Source: Microbacterium aerolatum (GTDB taxonomy: Bacteria; Actinomycetota; Actinomycetes; Actinomycetales; Microbacteriaceae). From it: a stretch of 64,000 bases of DNA. Below the pieces are notes generated by a model, which was not told where the DNA came from, did no database searches, and was given only the letters and a program-made list of their open reading frames with translations. Shown one piece after another: positions 53,928 through 63,245 of this stretch (its first letter is position 1; every line of letters starts with the position of its first letter). Made by a program: the position numbers and the translations under genes. The stretch is from assembly GCF_007988825.1 (NCBI RefSeq), contig NZ_BJUW01000001.1, forward strand, positions 310,001 through 374,000, written 5' to 3'.

Positions 53928-55953
53928 GCGCGCCGCTGATACCACTGAGGGCAACCCGCCATCTATTCCTCCCGACGACTACATTCACGACGACCTTCCT
54001 CACGGGTCAAGGTTCGAGGATGACACTTGGGACTATCAAGACATCAGGCCCCTCGGGCACCCCAGTCGTTGGGTCCGCTTCGCAAGGATTCCGGCCGGAT
54101 ACCGCAACGACGTCAAACTTCATGTCCTATTGCAAGGTCGTCCCCATCATCCTGTCGCTGTCCTCGCCGGCGTCGCGATCCGCCGGAAGGTCGCAACGTT
54201 GTCCTCCATACTCAGCACGGTGACCGACCTCGCAATTCTTACCGCCTGGGGCGAGAGCAAGGGGCTGCGCACCTTCGGCGATTGGAACCAAGACCATGCC
54301 AATGACTTTCTGAGTGATCTCAGGAGTGGCAAACACCGCGAGGACGGCCGGCCGAATGGCCCCAGTACCGTGCGCCACTACGTCGTGGCGCTGAAGAAGA
54401 TCGCGATGCTCGCACCTCTGGCACAGCATCCGCTGTCATTCCAGCCATGGCCCGCGGAGAACGCGTCGAATGTCGCAGGGGAGTCCACGGACAAGGGCAA
54501 TAAGACCCCGCCGTTGCCTTGGGAGACATGGCAACCCCTCATGGTCGCTGCAGACACAGTTATCACGAGACTTTCACCGCTCATCATCGACATGCAACGA
54601 GCGTTCCGAGCCGCGCGCCCGAGCGAGTACCTCAGTCGCGGAGTTACGGGGCAGTCGGCGGTCGATAAGTTGCAACAGCATCTCGACGGCGGGTACCTCA
54701 TCCCACTGCACACCGGCGTCGGTCGCTCCAAGCATCAGGCGCGCGGCGGCATCAACTTCTCACAGATCTGGCGCACTCTCGGTATCAGCGAGAACGTCCG
54801 GAAGCGCACAAGTCACAACTACACCCCGGAGGCGATCCAACTCATCGAGGACGCTGTTGCCGCAGGTCGTATGGAATACGGCGGTCTGATGCCGACCGAA
54901 GACACGTGGGCAGCGGAGATAGGCCTTGCGGAGGCCGAGCACCTCCCTGGAGTGCTTCGTGCTGCCTGCTACATCATGATCTCCAGCATGTCCGGCATGC
55001 GGGACAGTGAACTTCAGGCTCTTCGACGAGACGCCTTCGACATCTCAGCGGTCATTCCCTCCGTGAGGTCCATGACGTACAAGAGTCAAGAGGTAGGAGG
55101 GAAAGCCCGCTCGTGGTGGGTGCCGTCCGTCGTTCAAACTGCCGTCGATGCGCTCGAGCAGCTAAGCCTCACTGGCCGACTGTTCTCTCGCAGCGGCAAG
55201 ACAGGGCAGGGTGGGGAGGGAGGCGAGTATGCTTTCGCGCGCGATCTCAAGAGTTTCATCGCATTCGTCAACGCCGGTCCAGAAGAACGTGTTGGACGGG
55301 GCACGGACCTGGATCTGAACCCCATTTTGTTGCGTCCCCGAGACGCCATCAACGCCACATCCCTTCGGCGCACGCTCGCGGTCTACGCCGCTACCTACCC
55401 CGGGGCCGAGATCGGGGTGGGCATCCAGCTCGGCAAGGCCTCGATTCGCGCGACGAGCGGATATGTGCGGGACCAGCACCACGCCGCGACGACAGTCATC
55501 ACCGACGAGCGGACGAAAGCCATCCGCCAGGACTTGAAGCGTCTGCTCTTCTCCGGTACACCCATTGCAGGACCTTCCGGAGATCAGCTCGAGAACATCC
55601 GCGTCCAGGTCATCTCTGACCCAAAGCGTGCAGACCAGCTAATCGCTCGCGTCGCCGAGAACTACACACTGGGAGTCGTGAACGACTGCGCCTATCGAGA
55701 GAAGACGGCCGCATGCGGACCTGGCGGGCCCAAGCTCGCTGACCATGTCTGCTTCACTACCGATTGCCCTAACGCGGTTCTTCATCAAGCTCATGTGCCA
55801 GTCTGGGAGATGCAGCTCGAGCGACATGACCGGGCTTTGGACGCATCGAACCTGCACCCCGCGTTGGAGACTAACCTGCGGCGTGGCCGGGCCAAGATCG
55901 CGAAGGAGCTGCGAGCCCTCCGTCCGCCAGAGCTCTTGGGGGAATCCGAATGA
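53920..55953 (+). CDS. Tyrosine recombinase 3 (both catalytic His replaced; C-terminal Cys cluster)
   Basis: 677 residues. Arg-I is present (SGMRDSELQAL) and the second Arg in TSLRRTLA, with Thr where His is expected. The next His is Lys (LGKASIRATSGY), yet the Tyr keeps its nine-residue spacing. Near the C-terminus, AACGPGG and HVCFTTDCPNAVLHQ form a Cys cluster like that of gene 2. The N-terminal ~300 residues are a long DNA-binding region. ATG 53920; the stop overlaps gene 4 (ATGA). Confidence 0.78.
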   Translation: MGERAADTTEGNPPSIPPDDYIHDDLPHGSRFEDDTWDYQDIRPLGHPSRWVRFARIPAGYRNDVKLHVLLQGRPHHPVAVLAGVAIRRKVATLSSILSTVTDLAILTAWGESKGLRTFGDWNQDHANDFLSDLRSGKHREDGRPNGPSTVRHYVVALKKIAMLAPLAQHPLSFQPWPAENASNVAGESTDKGNKTPPLPWETWQPLMVAADTVITRLSPLIIDMQRAFRAARPSEYLSRGVTGQSAVDKLQQHLDGGYLIPLHTGVGRSKHQARGGINFSQIWRTLGISENVRKRTSHNYTPEAIQLIEDAVAAGRMEYGGLMPTEDTWAAEIGLAEAEHLPGVLRAACYIMISSMSGMRDSELQALRRDAFDISAVIPSVRSMTYKSQEVGGKARSWWVPSVVQTAVDALEQLSLTGRLFSRSGKTGQGGEGGEYAFARDLKSFIAFVNAGPEERVGRGTDLDLNPILLRPRDAINATSLRRTLAVYAATYPGAEIGVGIQLGKASIRATSGYVRDQHHAATTVITDERTKAIRQDLKRLLFSGTPIAGPSGDQLENIRVQVISDPKRADQLIARVAENYTLGVVNDCAYREKTAACGPGGPKLADHVCFTTDCPNAVLHQAHVPVWEMQLERHDRALDASNLHPALETNLRRGRAKIAKELRALRPPELLGESE

Positions 55954-56375
55954 GGTCGAGCAACATCGCCGTGAGCGAAGACGTCCTTCGTCGTATCGCC
56001 GACGCCATCGATGAGATCGCGAGCAACGACGAGTTGCAACGCACCAAACGGCAGATCGAGAAGTTGGCGAGCCTGTCCCACCCTACGGTTGCCCGAGCCT
56101 TCGCCCAAGACCTAAGAGAAAAGACCCCCTTCGCTATCAACGCGCGCTTCGCCGCGCTGAACCCGGTCAACAAAGGGCTGTCGCCGAAGGAACAGGTGGC
56201 GCGACGAGAGAAGCAGGATCTTGAGGCTGCCCGCGAGCGAATTGTCGAACTCGAGACTCAGCGCGACGCGCACCTTCAGGCTCTGTACGCCTACTTCGTC
56301 GCGAGCTCCCCCAAGGAGCCGTCGCCAACGGTGGTCCCCATCAATCGTGCAGTTCGAAAGGCAGACGGGCTATGA
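55950..56375 (+). CDS. Small helical protein of the recombinase operon (TnpC-like)
   Basis: 141 residues, mostly helical. RTKRQIEKLASLSHPTVARAFAQ looks like a helix-turn-helix; residues ~75-115 (KEQVARREKQDLEAARERIVELETQRDAHL) form a coiled coil. The coupling to three recombinases and the size recall TnpC of Tn554 (about 125 residues), which affects efficiency and orientation of transposition. The resemblance is in layout; sequence homology was not tested. Ends 15 bases from the convergent NTPase gene. Confidence 0.65.
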   Translation: MRSSNIAVSEDVLRRIADAIDEIASNDELQRTKRQIEKLASLSHPTVARAFAQDLREKTPFAINARFAALNPVNKGLSPKEQVARREKQDLEAARERIVELETQRDAHLQALYAYFVASSPKEPSPTVVPINRAVRKADGL

Positions 56376-56390
56376 GCTTGTGTGCCGGCG

Positions 56391-59300
56391 CTACTGGAGA
56401 CGAGCAACGTACCTGAGGCCTAAACGCTTGAAGGTTTCCTCTCTCACGTGCTTGACCGTGGTACCGACAAACCGCTCAATGACCGCGCGATGTGGGGCGT
56501 CGTGCGGAAAGTGCGGCCGCCCACTACCGCCACTAGCGACACGAGCATAGTCGCCTCCCAGAGCAAGGAGGATCTGGCGAGCATCGTCAAGGTCGACCAA
56601 CGTTTCGCTATTAGCCATGAGCGCCACAACTTGCTCTCGGAGAGCACCTGCTTGTTGCAATCCCGAGATGCGGGCCGGACGAAGCCTCCACTCCTGGGCG
56701 AGAAGAACGGATGCAATCCCGCGCGCCTCCGCCCTAGTCGCCCCGGACAGGAACGCCGGAAGACCCGTCACGACAGCAGTCCTGGCCTTCTGCGTCGGCA
56801 CAGTACTACGCAGGAACGAAGCGATCCATCGACTTGGCAAGATCGCCGGGACAACGAAAGCGGCGAATTGCTTTGACACCTTGATGGTCCGTTCGAGCGT
56901 TACCCAATCGACCATGAGTGCGCTGCCAAACGCGCTCGCGTCATCTTCCAGAAGCCGCGCAGCAAGCAGCCTTGCGACAAGATCGCCGCTCTCAGGGGTG
57001 AGAGCGGATGCTTCCAACTTGCCGGTGTCGAGCGTCGATACGGTACGTACCCGCGCGAGAGTCGAGGAGATGACATCCCTCGCCCGAAGGATCGCATGCG
57101 CCAAATCCACGCGCGTCGCTGGATCGAGCTTCGCGGGATCGAGGATCTTACGAGGCTTCAGCAACTTCGCGAGATGCTGGTCCACACCGTACTGCTCTAC
57201 ATACGCAGCGACGTTGACTGCCGACGGCACCACCCTCTGCGCTGCGACTATCTCTGGCCAGGCGTCAATCTCGAAGACAGACAGCTCTGGTACCTGCATG
57301 GGGAGTGTCGCGTCAAACACCACCGAGAGCTTCTCGCGGTCCACTGCCTGCACATCTCGGATCAGCGTCACGAGTTGCGAGACGTTCTCCACCATGGTGA
57401 CTGACTGCGACTTGGATTGGGTCAGATGCGCGTAGTCCGCGATGTTCTGAAGGATGTGGTTATAGAGATCGCGATTCGTTTGACGAAGAGCGCCAAGATC
57501 GACATTCCCGCTAGGCACGAACGCGCGGAGGTTGACAAGGGTCACAGGGAACATGCCGAGCGAAAGTACGGCATCCCGAGAATCAGCCGAAAGAGGAGTC
57601 AGATCGGGTATCTGATTGCCGTGGCCGTCGAGCAGACCGATGACGAAAGCGGCGTGTGCCGTCGACGAGGGAGACGTAAAACTCGTGAGCCGCCGATAGT
57701 GCTCCGCGATGATTGCCGCAACGGACGCGCTGGACGCCTGGCTATCGTCCTGGATCTCTGCAAGCACAGCATCGAGAACGGCTAGGCGTGAGTCATCGGC
57801 AACCGCGCTCGCTGTTGCAGCGTAGTGCGTGGCCTCCCGCCAATGGGGAACCATCGTCGCGAGGAGCGCGCCAGGCGAGGCGCCCTGCGACATATACGCA
57901 TCGAGGAACTCAAACTTCGCGTCGCCCATCTTTCCAAGTTGCCGCCCTACGAGAGAAGCGGCTACAGGACGCTCTCGCAGCAGGTAGTCAACGAAATCAA
58001 TATTCAGAACGCTCGCATCATTGAACAGATCCGCTCGGTCGTTCTTATCGGCCTTCTGCTCACGAAGGATGTGCTGGATGTCACGCTTGGTGAGGGGATA
58101 GTTCGTATCGGGCACGCCGGGGCTGATGCATCGATAGATGTACTCGCGGGCGGCCTTGCTGAGATGCTTCCCGTAGTAGTTCGACGCGTAGAGGGCGAAG
58201 TGCGACGTGATGTATCCATGCCGCACGAGTTCGCGCGACATTTCGGATGGCAAGATGGCGGACACGAGGTCTGCGAAGCTTGCCTCCGTTCTCTGGCCTA
58301 GGATTGCCCGCAACCGAGCATCCTCTTCATCGGTGAGATCCAACTCATCGGCGGGGATCGTCAGATCTTGTCGCGTGTGCAGCTGTGCCCAAGTGTGATG
58401 GCGCAGGAGGGCGACCGTCTCGACGAGTTGGCGCTCCTGGGCCGCAGCCAGCTTGGTGTCCCGCGTCGCCCAATCAGCCGGGTTGACGGGGGCTCCCAGG
58501 AGACGCGTCAAACTCTCGGTTGAGATGGCGAACGCGGTTGAGGTGCCGTTATTGCGGTTCAGACTCAGTACGACTTCGCCGTCTTCAGCGACCGACGCCC
58601 ACCCAGACGGCGTCGTGATGGCATCGTCAATCTCAGGGGCTAGCGACACTGTGAAGGTGCCGGGAGCCGAGTCGTTGAGAACATCCCGAAGCGCATGGAG
58701 ACGTAGCCCAAGCGCTCGAGCTTGTTCTTCGGCGGTGGGCGCGGGGCGGGTTGCCGTTCGATACTCGGTGAGTCGTCGGGTCGCCAGAGGAATCGCTCGC
58801 GCGACGAGCGCCCGCCAGGAGACGTACAGGTGATCCAGCGAGCTATCGCGGTGTCTGATGCTCTCATAGTCCGCGAGATGTGTGTTCTTGAACAGCACGA
58901 TGGCGAAGACCAGGTTGTCGTTGATATCCGGAAGAGCACGCTTCGCGACAACGAGCTCCTGACGGTACACCTCAAACTCGTTGCGAACATTGTGGATCAT
59001 TCGCATGTCGGCGACATGTCGGGCGGCCAGCCGGATCAACGCCGGCTTGATCTTGAAGTCCGGGCTCTTCATCGCTTTCGACATCACATCTCGCGCGTTG
59101 TCTGGGCTGATGAACGGCACGACAGGAATGACCACGTCAAAGAACTTGGTGCGGCTGGCTCGCTTCAGTGCCTCCTTGGCGCGGTCGGAAAGCTGAGTAC
59201 TGCCTTCCCTCTCCGGCGCATCGGCGCCGATCTTCTCGAACACGCTGTCGCGGATCGCGTAGACGAAGACGATGCGTCGGTTGAGCTGATGAGATTCATT

Positions 59301-60128
59301 CAGCAAGTTGTTGAGCGCGCGAAGGGTGTCGAAGATCTCGGCGTCTTCGAACCGGTCGATGTCCTCGATCAGTACGAGCGTCGTCCCCGTCGCCTCGAAG
59401 AAGTAGACGATTTCGTCTAGGTATGCGTCGAAATAGGTGTCCGACTTCTTCGCGAGCGTGACCGTCGTAATCGCAGCGTTCACGGAGGCGCTCATGAGCG
59501 GTCGCGAGCGCACGATGCGCACAGCAAGCCACGTTGCGCCCACCAGAAGCGCGGTCGCGACAATATAGGCGAGAGCGTGGCGCCACCAACCATCGAACCA
59601 GCTCGTGATCAGCGGGTGCAGCGGGCCAAGAGCGAAGAGGACCAACGCGATGCTCAGCCCGATGACAAGGGCGCTTCGCAGGCCACGGAACCGGGGCGGC
59701 ACGCTCGCACGGTGAAACCGCGTTCGAGGAACTTCGGCCACAGCGGTTCGGTACAGGAGCTGTTTGACGATCTCCTTCTGGATGAGGTTTACCTGTGAGG
59801 GTGGTGACGAAGCAGTCTCATCGCCATCGAATGTGCTTCGCGGAGCGATTGTGGAGAGAGCGAGGGTGACCGTCTTTTCCCGGTATCGGGGATGCTCTTT
59901 GAGGTGCTGAAGAACGCTGCTCTTACCGGTACCGTATGCGCCAGTCAGCGCGATGTTCCGACTGCCACCGTGAGCGATAGCGCGCTCGAGGAGGTCGAAG
60001 TACAACTGGTGACGAGGGGGATCAAATTTCGGCGCCAGGCTCCCCAGGCGCAGAGTCTGCCCAGTTCGGGGAGGTGTGCCCTCGGCGTGGTCATCATCGG
60101 CTGATGTCGAGATGAGATTGTCTGGCAT
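56391..60128 (-). CDS. YobI/KAP-like membrane P-loop NTPase
   Basis: 1,245 residues. Walker A at 63-70 (GAYGTGKS), Walker B at 251-256 (LVLIED followed by IDRFEDAEIF). Between them lie two membrane helices (~152-174 and 184-206), the KAP-type insertion. FDVVIPVVPFISPDNARDVM and the MIHNVRNEFEVYR helix further match YobI-like NTPases. The ~750-residue C-terminal part is a long helical-repeat-like region. Such NTPases are suspected conflict or phage-defence proteins. ATG 60126-60128. Codon use is less GC-biased than the core genes. Confidence 0.82.
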   Translation of the reverse strand: MPDNLISTSADDDHAEGTPPRTGQTLRLGSLAPKFDPPRHQLYFDLLERAIAHGGSRNIALTGAYGTGKSSVLQHLKEHPRYREKTVTLALSTIAPRSTFDGDETASSPPSQVNLIQKEIVKQLLYRTAVAEVPRTRFHRASVPPRFRGLRSALVIGLSIALVLFALGPLHPLITSWFDGWWRHALAYIVATALLVGATWLAVRIVRSRPLMSASVNAAITTVTLAKKSDTYFDAYLDEIVYFFEATGTTLVLIEDIDRFEDAEIFDTLRALNNLLNESHQLNRRIVFVYAIRDSVFEKIGADAPEREGSTQLSDRAKEALKRASRTKFFDVVIPVVPFISPDNARDVMSKAMKSPDFKIKPALIRLAARHVADMRMIHNVRNEFEVYRQELVVAKRALPDINDNLVFAIVLFKNTHLADYESIRHRDSSLDHLYVSWRALVARAIPLATRRLTEYRTATRPAPTAEEQARALGLRLHALRDVLNDSAPGTFTVSLAPEIDDAITTPSGWASVAEDGEVVLSLNRNNGTSTAFAISTESLTRLLGAPVNPADWATRDTKLAAAQERQLVETVALLRHHTWAQLHTRQDLTIPADELDLTDEEDARLRAILGQRTEASFADLVSAILPSEMSRELVRHGYITSHFALYASNYYGKHLSKAAREYIYRCISPGVPDTNYPLTKRDIQHILREQKADKNDRADLFNDASVLNIDFVDYLLRERPVAASLVGRQLGKMGDAKFEFLDAYMSQGASPGALLATMVPHWREATHYAATASAVADDSRLAVLDAVLAEIQDDSQASSASVAAIIAEHYRRLTSFTSPSSTAHAAFVIGLLDGHGNQIPDLTPLSADSRDAVLSLGMFPVTLVNLRAFVPSGNVDLGALRQTNRDLYNHILQNIADYAHLTQSKSQSVTMVENVSQLVTLIRDVQAVDREKLSVVFDATLPMQVPELSVFEIDAWPEIVAAQRVVPSAVNVAAYVEQYGVDQHLAKLLKPRKILDPAKLDPATRVDLAHAILRARDVISSTLARVRTVSTLDTGKLEASALTPESGDLVARLLAARLLEDDASAFGSALMVDWVTLERTIKVSKQFAAFVVPAILPSRWIASFLRSTVPTQKARTAVVTGLPAFLSGATRAEARGIASVLLAQEWRLRPARISGLQQAGALREQVVALMANSETLVDLDDARQILLALGGDYARVASGGSGRPHFPHDAPHRAVIERFVGTTVKHVREETFKRLGLRYVARLQ

Positions 60129-60320
60129 GGCGACATCGTATTCTCAATACGGTGCGCCGAACGGTAACGGTGGGGAACGCTGTTGAGAGAGCCGATTACG
60201 AGTGAATGTCCGGGGGCGCTCGTCGGTGGCTCGAACTAAGACGTTCAGGGACGACACCGTCCGGCTCGTCGTCCGGTCCTCAGGCGCGGTCACATCAACG
60301 GCCGCTGCTACGTTCGAGCC

Positions 60321-61232
60321 ATGCGGCCCATCTTCACAAGACTGCTCGAGGACAAGCAGTCGAACGTCTCACGGCACATGAGGGCGATGTACCCCGCGAC
60401 GCTGGAGCTTCGAAGGCTCGTGCGCGCCGCGGCCGGAGACATCATCGTCCACCCCGGGGACGCGAACGCCGGCACCGTCGGGACAGCGTTCGACATCCTC
60501 AGCGGATTCCTCCTCATCGACGACTACGTGCCGCTGAACCCGCCCACATCCCACGTGTGGCGTCCCGTGTACGGCCTGATTGCGCAGCGGCTCACCGAGT
60601 ACGCGCACGAGGACAAAGCCGGTCGTGCCACCGACGATGACTTCTACCGGTACATCTGGGTGCTGGCGGAACTGGCCAGCATCGTCCGCGGCGGGCACGC
60701 CAACCCCGACAGTGCACTCGAGAAAGCCGTGCGCGACGCGGCCGGCATCGACGCGCTCCTCGGCATCACCCCCGATGATGGCATCCGCCAGCTCCGGGAA
60801 CTCGAAGCAGTCGCCGCCGAGCACCTCTACCCGCACCTGGAACCGGCGCGGAAAGCGCCTGTCGCCTTCCCTGCGGTCAGAGACCTGGTGCAAGCAGAAG
60901 CGGACATCATCGCCGGCGACATGCTCCTGGACTTCAAGTCCGGCACCAGCGCTCCGCACCAGACCACCGGTGCTCGGGCGTTCTTCCCCACGAGCGCTGA
61001 CATCTACCAGATCCTCGGGTACGCGCTCATGGACGACCCCGACGATGGCTACGGTATCAACGCCGTCGGGTTTTACGCCGCACGGTTCGGGCACTCTAGC
61101 GTTTGGGAGCTCCCTCAGCTGCTCGGCATCACAGCTGGTGGCCACGCAGTGAACGTTGACGCCGCCAGGGCCTGGTTTCGCTCTGCCCTCGAAGCGGATT
61201 ACAACGCGGTGCTGTCGAACATCATGAACTGA
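60321..61232 (+). CDS. Hypothetical protein with possible PD-(D/E)XK nuclease motif
   Basis: 303 residues, family not recognised. Residues ~196-216 read QAEADIIAGDMLLDFKSG: an acidic residue, a hydrophobic strand, then D-x-K, the spacing of a PD-(D/E)XK nuclease core. The preceding Glu-rich helix and the later TSADIYQILGYALM helix (an alpha after the core) fit that fold. The start ATG has no clear ribosome site. Divergent from the NTPase gene with a 192-base gap that may hold shared promoters; the pair may be functionally linked. Confidence 0.6.
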   Translation: MRPIFTRLLEDKQSNVSRHMRAMYPATLELRRLVRAAAGDIIVHPGDANAGTVGTAFDILSGFLLIDDYVPLNPPTSHVWRPVYGLIAQRLTEYAHEDKAGRATDDDFYRYIWVLAELASIVRGGHANPDSALEKAVRDAAGIDALLGITPDDGIRQLRELEAVAAEHLYPHLEPARKAPVAFPAVRDLVQAEADIIAGDMLLDFKSGTSAPHQTTGARAFFPTSADIYQILGYALMDDPDDGYGINAVGFYAARFGHSSVWELPQLLGITAGGHAVNVDAARAWFRSALEADYNAVLSNIMN

Positions 61233-61426
61233 ACCCTTTCGACGTCGACGAGAAGGTTCAGCGACGCGCTCGCATCAGAGTCACGCGAAATACGGTCAGA
61301 CTGGTGGCCGTCCAAGGGGCAGTCAGTAGCTTCGGCAGATCCGTGCAGAGCGCCACAGGGGGCGCTCCTCACGTCCGCGGGTGTCGACGATCCCGGAGTA
61401 GGTGGTCGCCCACGCTTCGAAGGTCA
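61233..61426. other. Gene-free stretch
   Basis: 194 bases with no credible coding frame or RNA. It contains GC-rich segments and a few short inverted repeats, none strong. It separates the nuclease-like gene from the terminator of the next gene. Confidence 0.5.
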
Positions 61427-61456
61427 TGAAGCCGCCCGAGCGTCCGGGCGGCTTCA
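61427..61456. terminator. Hairpin terminator of the 112-residue gene
   Basis: TGAAGCCGCCCG at 61427-61438 pairs perfectly with 61445-61456. It lies 11 bases past the stop of the reverse-strand gene. Confidence 0.8.
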
Positions 61457-61466
61457 CGTCTGTCGG

Positions 61467-61805
61467 TCAAATGCCATACTCAAACGTCACGCCGCGGCGC
61501 AGCTTCTTCCCGAACTCTTCGCGCGTGAAGTGCCACGCCGGTTCGATGGGGACGGGGGAGCCGAGGGAGAACCCGATGCGCGGGCGCTCCGACCCGGAGG
61601 TCTTGTACGTCTCGTCGGTCTTGTAGGCGTCGACGACTGTCCACGCCATGAGGGGCTGACCCTCGTACACTGCGACGAGGTGGGTCATCTCGTGACCGCG
61701 ACTCTCCGTGATGGCCCAAGCCCGCTGCGCGACCCTTACGAGCTCGTCGGCGGACATGCCGGGCTGGTAGGACTGGGCGACGGAAACGAAAAGCACGTTG
61801 CTCAT
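61467..61805 (-). CDS. Hypothetical protein, 112 residues
   Basis: No family recognised. The sequence looks like a real globular protein: hydrophobic strand NVLFVSVAQS, an amphipathic helix (ADELVRVAQRAWAI), HLVAVYEGQPLMAW, and a mixed C-terminal half with PAWHFTREEFGKKLRRG. The gene ends at a good hairpin. ATG 61803-61805 is chosen; the frame continues upstream. Not membrane-bound, no signal. Confidence 0.6.
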   Translation of the reverse strand: MSNVLFVSVAQSYQPGMSADELVRVAQRAWAITESRGHEMTHLVAVYEGQPLMAWTVVDAYKTDETYKTSGSERPRIGFSLGSPVPIEPAWHFTREEFGKKLRRGVTFEYGI

Positions 61806-62104
61806 GATGATTCCATTCCGCTCGCGAGAAGCAAGCGCGTCGTGGGCTCTCGCCTGGTGCAAGAGCCCGTTGGATTGACTGTACACGCATTCGGCGCGAT
61901 GCGTGCAACCCCTGCGATTATCTAGAGTGGCATCCGATAAGGAGATTGCGCGTCACGACTGTTCCGACCTCGCGGGTATCAGCAGGCCGACTCCAACGAG
62001 GATGAGAACTGCGATACCGACCCAGGGTGATGTGAAGCTTCGTAGGTCTCAGTTGCGCCCTAGGCTGCATCGGCACTCGCGTGGGCGGCCGCTAGTCTCA
62101 GAGC

Positions 62105-62914
62105 GTGAGCACGGACAACAGAAGATTCATCTTTCGACCGCTCGCGGTCTTCGGCACCGTCGTGTCGGCGGCGTTGACGATCCTGCTTGGGTTCCTCCAG
62201 GTCGGCAGCTGGGTCAATGAGAACGCAGTCTGGGTCCTCTGGGTTTCCATCGCCGCGCTCATCATCTGCATCCTGTTGTTGACCGCGCATCTCGCCGCAG
62301 TAAAAGAGCAGGCAGGTGCTGCGGCGCGCGCAGCGGCCTCTGAAAGCGCGAAGGCCGTGACGGCGACGAATGAGGCGGCCGCCGCGAGAGAGGCGGCAAG
62401 TATCGCGGAGCGTACTGCAGTCGACGAGCGAGAGACAGCGTTGCGCGCCGTCGAGGAGACCAGCGCCCTCAGAGAAAAACTGAAAGCCACCGAGGCGTTG
62501 GCTCAAACGTCAACGGCTCTTGGCAAGCTGGACGGAAAGCTCGCTGATCAGCTGTTCGAGTACGCCTCCAACGAGGAGACTCTCACGATGCTCGGCATGT
62601 TTTTCCCCTATGAGATTCCTCGCGGGGCGGTTGGTCGTATCGAGGAGCTTTCCAAGCTGCCGATGACTCGCGTTGCTCACAACGACGAACTGTCCGCGCA
62701 TTTTCGGGCGCTGACTGAGGGAGCACAGGCGTGGTTGGATAAATTTCTGCCGTTGGTGTCGACGCGGGGCGATCACTTCACTACCCGGCTCGATCATGAC
62801 GTGTCGCAGGAAGCGTACAAGCAGCACTCTGCGAAGACTGACGAGCTCGGAGACGCCGGATTCAGGCTGCACGAAAGGATGCTTGCCTACCAGCGCTACT
62901 ACGCGTCAGTCTGA
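62105..62914 (+). CDS. Two-helix membrane protein with long coiled coil
   Basis: 269 residues. Hydrophobic helices at ~12-32 and 42-62 are followed by ~90 residues rich in Ala/Glu/Lys (AAVKEQAGAAARAAASESAKAVTATNEAAAAREAAS and onward), typical of a coiled coil. A C-terminal soluble domain then has FFPYEIPRGAVGRIEELSKLP and ERMLAYQRYYAS. Start GTG 62105 (no ATG nearby). No family identified; the neighbour NTPase and nuclease-like gene make a defence role possible but unproven. Confidence 0.65.
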   Translation: MSTDNRRFIFRPLAVFGTVVSAALTILLGFLQVGSWVNENAVWVLWVSIAALIICILLLTAHLAAVKEQAGAAARAAASESAKAVTATNEAAAAREAASIAERTAVDERETALRAVEETSALREKLKATEALAQTSTALGKLDGKLADQLFEYASNEETLTMLGMFFPYEIPRGAVGRIEELSKLPMTRVAHNDELSAHFRALTEGAQAWLDKFLPLVSTRGDHFTTRLDHDVSQEAYKQHSAKTDELGDAGFRLHERMLAYQRYYASV

Positions 62915-63245
62915 TGACCGCCGTCACTACCGGGCGATTGAAGCGAGTCCGGCCGCTGCGACGCCGAGAAGTTGTCTTGAAGGCGGGCAGGTTCAAGAAC
63001 TGCATACGCACGCGTCGTGCTCGGCAACCGTCTCAGATGCGACACGGCCCGCAGTACTACTAGCCACAGTTCATGCTTCGTGAACCAGACCACCTCATGG
63101 AACTCTTCGAGGTCCGGGCACGATGCGGCGGCCTGAGAACGTGAGCGGTGTCGTCGAGCGGTACGTAACTACCTCGTCATTAGTGAGGAAGACGGGAGAG
63201 GCGCATGCGGTCGGCCGACGGCGTGCGATCCGACCGAGTACGTTG
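62915..63245. other. 331-base stretch with possible gene remnant
   Basis: No intact gene. On the reverse strand around 63060-63125 the frame reads CPDLEEFHEVVWFTKHEL, similar to the middle of NUDIX hydrolases (EEFHEVRWF). Upstream in another frame is LTNDEVVTYRSTTPLTFSGRRIVPGP. The pieces do not join into one frame, so this may be a decayed NUDIX gene. Confidence 0.35.

Larger units (their letters stand above)
50472..61466. mobile_element. Putative integrative island at the 3' end of ssrA; right end unresolved
   Basis: Tyrosine recombinase genes begin just past the tmRNA T-arm, a classic integration target. The stretch holds the recombinase cassette, a large NTPase and a possible nuclease, with more A/T-containing codons and unlinked to the conserved block on the left. 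No second copy of the tmRNA 3' end was seen by eye before the window end, so the right limit given is nominal and the element may extend further. Confidence 0.5.
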
